A DNA stretch of 64,000 bases from positions 1 through 64,000 of the forward strand of contig CAYPDC010000003.1 in the NCBI GenBank assembly GCA_964409355.1, read 5' to 3'. Position 1 is the first letter of the stretch. Each line of letters starts with the position of its first letter. Shown here in pieces: positions 46,050 to 54,653 of the stretch. The DNA comes from PCC-10605 sp964409355. GTDB taxonomy: Bacteria; Cyanobacteriota; Cyanobacteriia; Cyanobacteriales; Cyanobacteriaceae. The notes under the pieces were generated by a model that saw only the letters and a program-made list of their open reading frames with translations, did not search any database and had not been told where the DNA came from. A program made the translations under genes and the position numbers.

Positions 46050-46937
46050 ATGATTCATAACATCAAACACTTGCAAAAACTTTATGCTCAAGGTGTAAAT
46101 ATTATTAATTATCTTAAACAAGAAAATAGAGAAAATATTAATGATGTTGAGATAATTCAAATAAGTTATGATATTCAAGCAGGTAGCTATCGAAAAAGAT
46201 TTTATGAACAACCTGATTTAAAAGTCAAATACTGCCAAAAATTAGCTGAAACTATAGATCAATTAGGTTCATTTGAATCAATTTTATTAGTTGGTGTGGG
46301 AGAAGCGATCACATTATCTTTAGTTATTAAATACTTAAAAAATAAACCTTCCAAAATATATGGAATTGATATTTCTTGGTCAAGAATAAAATATGGACAA
46401 ATATTTGCAAAAGAACAAGGTTTAGAAAATATAAATTTATTTGTTGCTGATTTATTTCAACTCCCTTTTTTAGATAATTCTATTGACTTAGTTATGAGTA
46501 ATCATTCTTTAGAACCCAATGGAGGAAAAGAAAAACAGGCTATTTGCGAACTGAATAGGGTAGCCAAAAAATACGTTTTAATGAATGAACCTTCATATCA
46601 ATTTGGAAATAAAATCGCTCAAGAAAGAATTGATAAAATGGGTTATGTTAAAAACTTAGCAAAACATTCAGAAGAATTAGGTTTTAATGTTGTTAAACAG
46701 GAATTATTTGGAATCTCAATGAACCCCAAAAATCCTACAGAAAATATAATTATCAAAAAAGATTCTATTGGAGATCATGTTGATCAACCTTTAGCTTGTC
46801 CTTTAACGGGTAATCCTTTGATAAAACTTCAAGATTGTTTTTTCTCTGTTGAGGGAATGTTAGCTTATCCAATTATAGGAGGCATTCCTTGCCTATTATC
46901 TTCAAAAAGTATTGTCGCTACACATTTACAAGAATGA
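46050..46937 (+). CDS. SAM-dependent methyltransferase with Trm112-like C-terminus
   Basis: The 295-residue protein has class I methyltransferase motifs (ILLVGVGEAITL, IYGIDISWSRIKYG, VADLFQLPFLDNSIDLVMSNH). A C-terminal Trm112-like zinc-ribbon-type segment follows (CPLTGNPLIKLQD, YPIIGGIPCLL). It lies 30 bases after the propeller gene, and glycan or nucleotide-sugar methylation is a reasonable inference. Confidence 0.82.
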   Translation: MIHNIKHLQKLYAQGVNIINYLKQENRENINDVEIIQISYDIQAGSYRKRFYEQPDLKVKYCQKLAETIDQLGSFESILLVGVGEAITLSLVIKYLKNKPSKIYGIDISWSRIKYGQIFAKEQGLENINLFVADLFQLPFLDNSIDLVMSNHSLEPNGGKEKQAICELNRVAKKYVLMNEPSYQFGNKIAQERIDKMGYVKNLAKHSEELGFNVVKQELFGISMNPKNPTENIIIKKDSIGDHVDQPLACPLTGNPLIKLQDCFFSVEGMLAYPIIGGIPCLLSSKSIVATHLQE

Positions 46938-47006
46938 AGTCAGAATAATTTATTAAGTACGATCGCACCTAAAACAAAATGAAAATAGTAAACGGATTAT
47001 CCGATT

Positions 47007-47555
47007 ATGACCTTAACCGCCTATAAATGGACAACAGAAACTTATCACCAAGCTCTTGATAGTGGCATCTTTGAGGGTGAAGCAGTAGAATTACTGAGAG
47101 GAGAAATAATTGTTATGTCACCAGAAAGAGAGCCTCACGCCTATTATAATAGCGAGGTTGCTGACTATCTTAGAAGTTTATTGGGAGATCGAGCCAAAAT
47201 TAGGGATGCTAAACCCATTACACTTGGCAATAACTCCGAACCAGAGCCAGATATTGCTATAGTTAAACCATTGGGGAAAGAATACTTAAAACATCATCCT
47301 TACCCCGAAGATATATTCTGGATTATTGAATTTTCTCAAGCAACCCTTAGCAAAGATTTGCATGAAAAAAAAGATATTTATGCCGAAGCAGGTATTATAG
47401 AATATTGGGTTGTGGACTTAAAAAATTTCCAGTTAAGGGTATTCAGAGATTTAGTTGATAATTATTACACTTCAGATTTAACTTTAAAAACAGGTCAAAT
47501 TTCGCCTCTTTCTTTCCCCGAAATTAAGATAAATATTGCACAACTAATTAACTGA
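47007..47555 (+). CDS. Uma2-family (DUF820) nuclease-fold protein, short type
   Basis: The 182-residue protein has the Uma2 core: ELLRGEIIVMSPE, the acidic PD motif EPEPDIAIVKP, and FWIIEFSQATLSKDLHEKKDIYAEAG with the Glu/Lys of a PD-(D/E)XK site. The family is expanded in cyanobacteria; its role is unknown. It is the first of a short/long Uma2 pair (with 47858), an order repeated at 60661-62019. Confidence 0.9.
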   Translation: MTLTAYKWTTETYHQALDSGIFEGEAVELLRGEIIVMSPEREPHAYYNSEVADYLRSLLGDRAKIRDAKPITLGNNSEPEPDIAIVKPLGKEYLKHHPYPEDIFWIIEFSQATLSKDLHEKKDIYAEAGIIEYWVVDLKNFQLRVFRDLVDNYYTSDLTLKTGQISPLSFPEIKINIAQLIN

Positions 47556-47576
47556 TAATTTAATGAAAAATACCTT

Positions 47577-47699
47577 ACGGGCAAAGAATTTGATTATATT
47601 CACAGTGCGATCGAACTTAAGCATATTTCAGCTAATGGAGATTTCACCAAAAAAACTCAACAATGGTTATGGTTATTAGAGTTCGATGTTAATTATTGA
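47577..47699 (+). pseudogene. N-terminal remnant of a DegT/WecE-type sugar aminotransferase
   Basis: The frame reads TGKEFDYIHSAIELKHIS, then ANGDFTKKTQQWL and a few unrelated residues to a stop. This matches the start of RffA/WecE-type PLP aminotransferases (GxELxYIxxAxxxGxxxGDGxFTKxCxxWLE). The PLP domain is gone. It could be the ghost of an amino-sugar gene of this cluster. Confidence 0.6.
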
Positions 47700-47702
47700 A
47701 AA

Positions 47703-47718
47703 GAGGGCTAAAACCCTC
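47703..47718. terminator. Small hairpin
   Basis: GAGGG and CCCTC pair around CTAAAA after the aminotransferase remnant. It is weak. Confidence 0.35.
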
Positions 47719-47857
47719 ACTACAAACCAATTAAAAATCTTTTCTGACGAAGTTTAATGTCAACAGAACAACACGATCGCACAATTAATCATCTCAGGAT
47801 AGTTTCTGTTACAATATTGGAGTTTAGGTAAAAATTTAGGTTATTGGATTTCAACTA

Positions 47858-48760
47858 ATGTATCAACAAAAAAATCCGCCTTTACCTCCTCAAGAAACAC
47901 TCCCAACCATGTATGATTTACCTAGTGAAGAAGTGGAGGATTCAGGATTGCCCGATCAATATCATCTTTGGCAAGGAGAATTATTAGGAGAAACTTTTTC
48001 CCCTCCCGATTACTCTGAAAATCTAGTATTCACCGCTTGTGACTTAAATCTTTACTACGATGTACGTCATACTCATTGGTACAAACGTCCAGACTGGTTT
48101 GGGGTGGTAGGTGTTGATCGATTTTATCAGCAAAAAGAATCACGTTTAAGTTATGTTACTTGGCAAGAGGGAGTAAATCCTTTTATTGTGGTTGAATTAC
48201 TCTCCCCAAGTACAGAAAAAGAAGATTTAGGACAAACATTAAGAGTTATTGATCAACCGCCCACTAAATGGGAAGTTTATGAGAAAATTTTGCGCATTCC
48301 CTATTACGTTGTTTTTAATGGCTATACAAATAAACTGCAAATATTTCAAATAACAGGTAATACTTACCAAGAAATATCTCTTTCTGAGCCAAAATTTTGG
48401 CTACCAGAAATCAATTTAGGACTAGGATTATGGCAAGGCACTTATCAAGGTTTAACTCGCCAATGGTTACGGTGGTTCGATGGACAGTGTAACTGGATTC
48501 CTACTTTCATGGAAAGAGAACAACAACGGGCTGAAGTAGCACAGCAACAAGCTGAACTTGAAAGGCAACGGGCTGAAGTAGCACAGCAACAAGCTGAACT
48601 TGAAAGGCAACGGGCTGAAGTAGCACAGCAACGAGCTGAACTTGAAAAACAACGGGCTGAAGTAGCACAGCAACAAGCACAACAAGCGGAAATAGAAAAT
48701 CAAAGATTACGGGAATTATTAAAACAAGCAGGAATTTCTATTCCCGATGATTCAATTTAA
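47858..48760 (+). CDS. Uma2-family protein, long type with coiled-coil tail
   Basis: The 300-residue protein has an N-terminal Uma2 domain (MYDLPSEE, LNLYYDVRH, KRPDWFGVVGVDR, FIVVELLSPSTEKEDLG). Residues 215-290 form a coiled coil built from a 14-residue unit QRAEVAQQQAELER repeated about four times (42-base DNA repeat). It ends LRELLKQAGISIP. The tail may drive oligomerisation. A paralogue with a shorter tail is at 61243. Confidence 0.9.
   Translation: MYQQKNPPLPPQETLPTMYDLPSEEVEDSGLPDQYHLWQGELLGETFSPPDYSENLVFTACDLNLYYDVRHTHWYKRPDWFGVVGVDRFYQQKESRLSYVTWQEGVNPFIVVELLSPSTEKEDLGQTLRVIDQPPTKWEVYEKILRIPYYVVFNGYTNKLQIFQITGNTYQEISLSEPKFWLPEINLGLGLWQGTYQGLTRQWLRWFDGQCNWIPTFMEREQQRAEVAQQQAELERQRAEVAQQQAELERQRAEVAQQRAELEKQRAEVAQQQAQQAEIENQRLRELLKQAGISIPDDSI
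48524..48687. repeat. 42-base tandem repeat in the long Uma2 gene
   Basis: About four near-identical 42-base units encode the coiled-coil tail. Copy number is likely to vary between strains. Confidence 0.8.
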
Positions 48761-48819
48761 TTACGATCAACTATTGGGGATTTAAACTTCTGTATCCATA
48801 TCTTTTGACCATACATTTT

Positions 48820-49047
48820 ATGAATACTAAAAATATTCCTCAACAGTTACCATTTTTGGAAAGTATTTGTTGGCAAACGAAAAACATTTATGAATTTAGT
48901 TTAGAAGAAATGTTATCCCGCTATGAAAGAGGGTGGAGTTATCGAAAACTATTTAATAATTTAGAATCTGAAGAATATCAGTTCATTTATCAATTAGCTA
49001 AACAATATAATTCTTGGTTATTAACAGAATTAACAAATGATTTTTAA
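48820..49047 (+). CDS. Small protein upstream of an AbiEii-like gene (possible antitoxin)
   Basis: From the ATG at 48820 the product is 75 residues, mostly helical and acidic (LEEMLSRYERGWSYRK, EEYQFIYQLAKQYNSW). It overlaps the nucleotidyltransferase gene by 11 bases. By position it is the likely antitoxin; no family is recognised. Confidence 0.65.
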   Translation: MNTKNIPQQLPFLESICWQTKNIYEFSLEEMLSRYERGWSYRKLFNNLESEEYQFIYQLAKQYNSWLLTELTNDF

Positions 49048-49777
49048 CAGAGATCATCATAATAAAATATCTTTTATTCTCCATCAATTAAAACCGTCAA
49101 TTTTTGAGGATAGTTTTGCTTATTTTGGTGGTGGAACATTAATTGCCCTTCAATATCAAGAATATCGAAAAAGTAATGATATAGATTTTATTTGTCCGAT
49201 TAATTTATCGGGTTATAAACAGTTAAGAACCATTATTTTTGAGCAAGGTTATCAAGCTCTATTTTCCCATATTGATAATATTTCTATTGGTAGGGCGACA
49301 ATGGATCAATATGGTATTCGTCTATTACTTCAGGTTGATGATTCCCTAATTAAAATGGAAATTATTGCGGAAGGGCGTTTTCAACTGGGTAAACCAGAGT
49401 ATTTTTCATGGTCATCTATTCCTTGTCTGAATTTTGATGATTGTTGTACTGCAAAACTTTTAGCTAATGCCGATCGATTTATGGATGATAGTGTCAAATC
49501 AAGGGATTTGATTGATTTAGCTATGCTTCGATCGCAATCTTCTTTTAGTCAAGGTGCGATCGCCAAAGCTGAAAATGCTTATGAAGTAATTAGACCATTA
49601 AGAGTAGCAATTAAACGTTTTCAGGAAAGAGAAAATTATCGAGAGAAATGTTTTAAGAGTTTAGAAATTGATAAAACCAATATTCCCTTAATTATAGATG
49701 GAATTGATTTATTAGCAGAAGATGTCGGTTTATCCCCTACAATAAGAATGTTTGACGAGCTACCGAATCTTTTTTAA
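49037..49777 (+). CDS. AbiEii/AbiGii-like nucleotidyltransferase
   Basis: The 246-residue protein has the minimal nucleotidyltransferase signature: FGGGTLIALQYQEYRKSNDIDF (GGT then D-x-D) and a later KLLANADRFMDD...SRDLIDLAML block. AbiEii toxins transfer nucleotides to targets such as tRNA in phage-defence modules. It is intact. Confidence 0.82.
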   Translation: MIFNRDHHNKISFILHQLKPSIFEDSFAYFGGGTLIALQYQEYRKSNDIDFICPINLSGYKQLRTIIFEQGYQALFSHIDNISIGRATMDQYGIRLLLQVDDSLIKMEIIAEGRFQLGKPEYFSWSSIPCLNFDDCCTAKLLANADRFMDDSVKSRDLIDLAMLRSQSSFSQGAIAKAENAYEVIRPLRVAIKRFQERENYREKCFKSLEIDKTNIPLIIDGIDLLAEDVGLSPTIRMFDELPNLF

Positions 49778-49851
49778 ACAAACAAAAATAACATTTACGG
49801 ATAAAAGTTACAATTATTGATAATGAAAAATAGACACAAAAGGAGAAATCA

Positions 49852-50214
49852 ATGACACAAGTAATTTTAGACTTACCAGAAGAAATGATGATTCGTCTTC
49901 ATGGTTTAGAGGAAAAATTAACGCAAATTATAGAGTTAGGAATAAGAGAATTGAATGCTTCTAGTCAAATAGGATTTAAAGGTTTCGGTGAAGTGTTAGA
50001 ATTTTTGGCTTCCTTACCTTCCCCAGAAGAAATTATCGCTTTAAGTCCAAATCCTGATTTACAAGGTAGAATAGATTTTCTTTTGGAAAAAAGTCGTCAT
50101 GGTAATCTTACAAAAGATGAAGAAAATTTGTGGCAACAATATCAATATTTGGAACATTTAGTACGCCTTGCCAAAGCCAAAGCCTATTTAAAATTGCAGG
50201 AAAAACAAATGTAA
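49852..50214 (+). CDS. Hypothetical protein, 120 aa
   Basis: The start MTQVILDLPEEMMIRL resembles N-termini of small antitoxin-like or PIN-partner proteins. The middle has FGEVLEFLASLPSPEEIIAL and the C-terminal half is helical. An AGGAG site precedes the ATG. It ends 3 bases before the HNH gene and is probably its partner. Confidence 0.7.
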   Translation: MTQVILDLPEEMMIRLHGLEEKLTQIIELGIRELNASSQIGFKGFGEVLEFLASLPSPEEIIALSPNPDLQGRIDFLLEKSRHGNLTKDEENLWQQYQYLEHLVRLAKAKAYLKLQEKQM

Positions 50215-50217
50215 AAA

Positions 50218-50643
50218 ATGAGTAAAACCTATATTTCTTCTCATTTGAAAAACACTGTTTTCCATCGAGCTAAAAATTGTTGTGAATATTGTTTAATTCC
50301 TCAAATTGCTACATTTGCTTCCCCTCAAATTGATCATATTATTGCAGAAAAACATGGTGGTTTAACTGAATTAAATAATTTAGCTTTATCCTGTACTTTA
50401 TGTAATCAATATAAAGGTACGGATTTAACTTCGATCGATCCTCACACGGGTAAAATTGTACAACTTTTTCATCCTCGTCAAGATATTTGGTCAGAACATT
50501 TTACGATCATCAATGGAGAAATTATCGCAAAAACATCTAAAGGTAGAGTTACAGTTAAACTATTACAGTTTAATAACAAAGAACGAATAAAAGAGCGTAA
50601 ATTAATGATTTCTGCTAAGATTTATCCTAATGGCGAAGACTGA
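50218..50643 (+). CDS. HNH endonuclease
   Basis: The 141-residue protein has a complete HNH motif with two CxxC zinc pairs: CCEYC, IDHIIAEKHGG, NNLALSCTLCNQYKG. It is a single-domain nuclease of the kind found in many cyanobacterial accessory regions. It appears to be coupled to the 120-aa gene upstream. Confidence 0.9.
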   Translation: MSKTYISSHLKNTVFHRAKNCCEYCLIPQIATFASPQIDHIIAEKHGGLTELNNLALSCTLCNQYKGTDLTSIDPHTGKIVQLFHPRQDIWSEHFTIINGEIIAKTSKGRVTVKLLQFNNKERIKERKLMISAKIYPNGED

Positions 50644-50744
50644 GTGAACTAAAGAAAAAAATTATAGGATAGATCAAATTTTGTCATATTAATTAATTGA
50701 TTCATAGATAATGAGGTATAATTTTTGGTAGCAAAGGAAGAATA

Positions 50745-51009
50745 ATGCACGTCATTAGTCGCAAACTATTACGAGAATTTTCTCAGAAACACGCAGATTG
50801 TTGTCTGGCTTTAGATGACTGGTATCAAATCGCTAAACAGGCAAATTGGAAGAATCTTATTGAAGTTCAAACCGTTTATCCTCAAGCGGAAGCAGTTGGG
50901 AATTTTACTTGTTAGCATTAACTATATCAAACAAATCATTTATATCAAATATGTTTTAACCCATGCCGAATATGACAAAAACTCTTGGAAAAAAAACCCT
51001 TACTTTTAA
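50745..51009 (+). pseudogene. HigB-type toxin with an internal deletion
   Basis: The first frame reads MHVISRKLLREFSQKHAD to QAEAVGNFT then stops at 50915. The C-terminal part, VSINYIKQIIYIKYVLTHAE then YDKNSWKK, follows in another frame. About 11 residues expected between (strands ...GGNKYRL...) are missing. The mRNA interferase is dead, while its antitoxin stays intact. Confidence 0.85.
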
Positions 51010-51397
51010 CTCAGAAACATACAATTATTTACTTTGTAAATATCAACCTCAAATTATTAGTAATGAAAAAGAAAATCAAAAATTTCTTGCTGTAGTTGAG
51101 GAATTAATGTTTCGTGATAATTTAACTGTTGAAGAAGATATGTTATTGGCATTACTCGTCAAACTTATTGAAGACTTTGAAGAAAAATTTTATTCTTTAA
51201 ATATTTCTACTCCTTATTCAATATTTCTTCATTTAATGGAAGCAAGAAATTTGGAAAAAATGGACGTATTCAATTTATTAAGTTCACAAGGAATAACTTT
51301 ACAAATTCTTAATGGTGAATCAAGAATTAATGAGGAACAAGCTAGAATATTGGGAGATTTTTTTCATGTCAGCCCAAAATTATTTTTAGAAAATTAA
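50972..51397 (+). CDS. HigA-type antitoxin
   Basis: From the ATG at 50972 the product has 141 residues with the HigA-like block FLAVVEELMFRDNLTVEEDMLL and a C-terminal helix-turn-helix-like region (LMEARNLEKMDVFNLL). It overlaps the end of the broken higB. Without a working toxin it may persist as a plain regulator. Confidence 0.8.
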   Translation: MTKTLGKKTLTFNSETYNYLLCKYQPQIISNEKENQKFLAVVEELMFRDNLTVEEDMLLALLVKLIEDFEEKFYSLNISTPYSIFLHLMEARNLEKMDVFNLLSSQGITLQILNGESRINEEQARILGDFFHVSPKLFLEN

Positions 51398-51412
51398 TAA
51401 AAAGATGTTGTT

Positions 51413-52159
51413 ATGAATACAGTAGCAATTATTCAAGCTAGAATGGGATCAACTCGACTACCGAATAAAGTAATGAAAATGTTGTGCGATCGAACCGTCT
51501 TATCCCATGTAATTAATCGAGTGAAAAGCTGTAATAGGATTGATCAAATAGTAGTAGCCACTACCAGCCTACCCCAAGATGATGCGATCGTCCAAGAAGC
51601 CGAGTCGTGTAATGTAAATTGGTTTAGAGGAAGTGAAACTAACGTATTAGAACGTTATTACTTAGCTGGAAAAGAATATCAAGCCGATACCATCATGAGA
51701 ATAACCTCTGATTGTCCTTTACTAGACATAGAGATTATTGAAGAACTGTTATCATACTTTCAAGAAGAAAATAACATGGGTTTAGGCATAGATTATCTTA
51801 GCAACACACTAAGGCGATCGTTTCCCATCGGTTTAGATGCAGAAGTTTTCACCTTTAACGCTTTGGAAATAGCCTATAATTACGCCACCAAAGACTATGA
51901 AAAAGAACACGTTACTCCCTATATTTATCAACATCCCGATTTATTTTCCTTACATAACTTGAGTCATGACGATGATTTGTCTCATTATCGTTGGACATTA
52001 GACACCCCAGAAGATTACGAATTAATTAAGATTATTTATGAAAATTTGTATCCTCAAAATCCCTTATTTGGCATGGATGAGATATTATCTTTATTAGAAA
52101 ATAAACCAAACCTAACTAAAATAAATGCTAATGTTAAACAAAAAAAATTAGGAGAATAA
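51413..52159 (+). CDS. Cytidylyltransferase-type enzyme (PseF/SpsF-like)
   Basis: The 248-residue protein starts with the nucleotidyltransferase signature IIQARMGSTRLPNKVM and contains DTIMRITSDCPLLD. SpsF/PseF-like members occur in nonulosonic-acid clusters, where PseF activates the sugar with CTP. The next gene is a pseudaminic-acid methylase, supporting that role. SpsF-like proteins can also be accessory, so the symbol is withheld. Confidence 0.82.
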   Translation: MNTVAIIQARMGSTRLPNKVMKMLCDRTVLSHVINRVKSCNRIDQIVVATTSLPQDDAIVQEAESCNVNWFRGSETNVLERYYLAGKEYQADTIMRITSDCPLLDIEIIEELLSYFQEENNMGLGIDYLSNTLRRSFPIGLDAEVFTFNALEIAYNYATKDYEKEHVTPYIYQHPDLFSLHNLSHDDDLSHYRWTLDTPEDYELIKIIYENLYPQNPLFGMDEILSLLENKPNLTKINANVKQKKLGE

Positions 52160-52163
52160 TTAC

Positions 52164-52790
52164 ATGAATCAATTTAAAACAGAACAAGAAATATTTTGGG
52201 CAGAAACTTTCGGAGATCAATATATAGATAGAAATTCAGATTTAATTAATATTTCTAAAAACATTGCTCTTTTTTCTAAAATTATTCAGAGAACTCAAGC
52301 TATCAATTCAGTTATTGAGTTCGGTTCTAATATAGGATTAAACTTATTAGCAATTAATAAATTATTACCAAAAGTTGAATTATCCGCCATAGAAATTAAC
52401 GAAAAAGCTATTGACAAAATGACCAAAATCGGGGGGGGTAATATAAATATTTATAATCAATCAATTTTAGATTTTAAAGTAGATTATCAAAGAGATTTTG
52501 TCTTTACTAAAGGTGTTTTAATTCACATTAATCCTGAGTATTTACCTAAAGTATATGAATTACTTTATCAGACTAGCAAACAATATATTTGCATCGCTGA
52601 ATATTATAATCCTACCCCTGTAGAAATTACTTATCGTGATCATGAAGGTAAATTATTTAAAAGAGATTTTGCAGGAGAAATAATGGATAAATATAATGAT
52701 TTAAAATTAGTTGATTATGGTTTTGTTTATCACCGTGATTATCATTTTGCCCAAGATGATCTAAACTGGTTTTTATTAGAAAAAGTATAA
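52164..52790 (+). CDS. Pseudaminic-acid biosynthesis-associated methyltransferase
   Basis: The 208-residue protein has the start FKTEQEIFWAETFGDQYIDRN, the SAM site VIEFGSNIGLNLLAI and FTKGVLIHINPEYLPKVYELLY, all diagnostic for the methylase family linked to pseudaminic acid (TIGR03587 type). It starts 4 bases after the cytidylyltransferase stop. Confidence 0.9.
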   Translation: MNQFKTEQEIFWAETFGDQYIDRNSDLINISKNIALFSKIIQRTQAINSVIEFGSNIGLNLLAINKLLPKVELSAIEINEKAIDKMTKIGGGNINIYNQSILDFKVDYQRDFVFTKGVLIHINPEYLPKVYELLYQTSKQYICIAEYYNPTPVEITYRDHEGKLFKRDFAGEIMDKYNDLKLVDYGFVYHRDYHFAQDDLNWFLLEKV

Positions 52791-52792
52791 AT

Positions 52793-53998
52793 ATGGTCAA
52801 TAAATCTATCCCTAGAATTGAATATTTAAAAGTACAAAACTATCGAGCATTACATCACTTAGAACTAAAAAATATTACCCCTTTAACTATTTTTTTAGGA
52901 CCGAATGGCAGTGGAAAATCCACTATCTTTGACGTTTTTGCCTTCTTATCAGAATGTTTTACCGAAAGTCTGCGCAAGGCATGGGATAGACGGGGAAGAT
53001 TTCGAGAATTACGCACCAGAGGTACAAATGAACCAATTATCATTGAAATCAAGTATCGAGAAACCAGTAATTCTCCTTTAATTACCTATCATTTAGCCAT
53101 TGATGAAGAAAATAATCGCCCCTTTGTAGTAGAAGAATGGTTGCATTGGCGTAGGGGTAGTCATGGTAAACCTTTTCGTTTTTTAGACTTTAAAAAAGGG
53201 CAAGGAGAAGTGGTTAGTGGTGAAATGCCCGATGATGAAGACGATCGAATTTTTGAACAGTTAGAATCTCCTGAATTTATTGCCGTCAATACTTTAGGGC
53301 AATTTGCCAAACATCCCAGAGTTAGCGCCCTCAGAAAATTTATTACCAGTTGGTATTTATCCTATCTAACCGCCGATAATACTCGCACTCAACCCGAAGC
53401 CGGGGCGCAAGAAAGACTATCCCCTACTGGAGATAATTTGCCCAACGTCATTCAATACTTAAAAGAAGATTACCCCGAAAGATTAGAAGATATTTTACAC
53501 ACCCTTTCCCATCGTATTCCCCGATTAGAAAAAGTCGAAGCGTCTATTATGCCCAATGGACAACTTTTATTACAGATAAAAGATGCACCTTTTAAAGAAC
53601 CAATTTTAGGAAAATTTGCTTCCGATGGCACACTAAAAATGTTAGCTTATTTAACAGTTTTATACGATCCTTTTCCTCCTCAATTAATTGGTATTGAAGA
53701 ACCCGAAAATCATTTACATCCCCGATTATTACCTGAATTAAGTGAAGAATGTCGATCGGCATCTAGTAATAGTCAGTTAATGGTGACAACCCATTCTCCT
53801 TTTTTTATTGATAGTTTAAAACCAGAAGAATTATGGGTATTATATCGAGATGAAAAAGGTTTTACTCAGGCAAAAAATACAGCTAATATGAGAGGTATTA
53901 AAGAATTTTTAAATCATGGTGCAACATTAGGTTCTTTATGGATGGAGGATTATTTTGAAGTAGGTAATCCCTTAAAAAATTCTGGTTTGCCCTATTAA
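52793..53998 (+). CDS. AAA ATPase of the OLD/RecF type (AAA_21)
   Basis: The 401-residue protein has Walker A GPNGSGKST at about residues 36-44 in the typical YLKVQNYRALHHLELKNI context. A late Walker B (LIGIEEPENHLHP) and the TTHSPFFIDSL switch complete an SMC-like ATPase. It begins 2 bases after the methylase. A DUF4276 gene follows on the same strand, a pairing common in defence-type loci. Confidence 0.9.
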   Translation: MVNKSIPRIEYLKVQNYRALHHLELKNITPLTIFLGPNGSGKSTIFDVFAFLSECFTESLRKAWDRRGRFRELRTRGTNEPIIIEIKYRETSNSPLITYHLAIDEENNRPFVVEEWLHWRRGSHGKPFRFLDFKKGQGEVVSGEMPDDEDDRIFEQLESPEFIAVNTLGQFAKHPRVSALRKFITSWYLSYLTADNTRTQPEAGAQERLSPTGDNLPNVIQYLKEDYPERLEDILHTLSHRIPRLEKVEASIMPNGQLLLQIKDAPFKEPILGKFASDGTLKMLAYLTVLYDPFPPQLIGIEEPENHLHPRLLPELSEECRSASSNSQLMVTTHSPFFIDSLKPEELWVLYRDEKGFTQAKNTANMRGIKEFLNHGATLGSLWMEDYFEVGNPLKNSGLPY

Positions 53999-54037
53999 TA
54001 ATTATACTAAATAATTTTATCTAAAAGGTTATAAAAA

Positions 54038-54652
54038 GTGCATTTAGAATTTTTAGTTGAGGAAGCGTCTTTAAGCATCACTTTAGAGTGTATTTTGCCA
54101 AAAATATTACCTAAATCTATTACTTTTAAAACCCATGATTTTAGGGGTAAAGATGAATTAATAAAAAAATTGCCTAATCGCTTAAGAGGTTATAAAGCAT
54201 GGCTTCCTGATGATTGGAAAATAATAATTTTGATTGACGAAGATAGACAAGATTGTAAAATTCTTAAACAAAAATTGGAAGAAATTGCTAGTAATGTAGG
54301 ATTTATCACAAAAACATCTCGTCAAATAGATGAGGATTTTCAAGTCTTAAATAGAATTGTAATTGAAGAATTAGAAGCATGGTTTTTCGGTGATATAGAT
54401 GCTATTTGCAAAGCATATCCTAAAGTATCTCGCAATTTAACTCAAAAAAAATCTTTTCGAGAACCTGATAAAATACAAGGTGGAACTTGGGAAGCCTTAG
54501 AAAAAGTATTAAAACAAGCAGGTTATCATCAAGGAGGATTAGAAAAATTTAAGGCGGCAAAAGCGATTTCTTCTTATATGAATCCCTCAATTAATAAGTC
54601 TTATAGTTTTCAAATTTTTTATCAAAGTTTATTAAAAATGACTGAAAAATAA
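54038..54652 (+). CDS. DUF4276-family (Toprim-like) protein
   Basis: The 204-residue protein starts at a GTG (HLEFLVEEASL) and has conserved acidic positions for a Toprim-like metal site (LVEE, IILIDEDRQDC, EELEAWFFGD). DUF4276 is usually encoded after an AAA_21 ATPase, as here. The pair resembles split OLD/PARIS-like anti-phage systems in logic (ATPase sensor plus Toprim nuclease). No test of defence is implied. Confidence 0.85.
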   Translation: MHLEFLVEEASLSITLECILPKILPKSITFKTHDFRGKDELIKKLPNRLRGYKAWLPDDWKIIILIDEDRQDCKILKQKLEEIASNVGFITKTSRQIDEDFQVLNRIVIEELEAWFFGDIDAICKAYPKVSRNLTQKKSFREPDKIQGGTWEALEKVLKQAGYHQGGLEKFKAAKAISSYMNPSINKSYSFQIFYQSLLKMTEK

Positions 54653-54653
54653 T

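Noticed and set aside
48524..48687. Regular 42-base repeats as a CRISPR or satellite
   Set aside because: They encode a coiled coil in frame and lack spacers.
48467..48703. Minus-strand frame opposite the Uma2 coiled-coil repeats
   Set aside because: Its Leu/Phe/Ser repeats mirror the 42-base repeat on the other strand.
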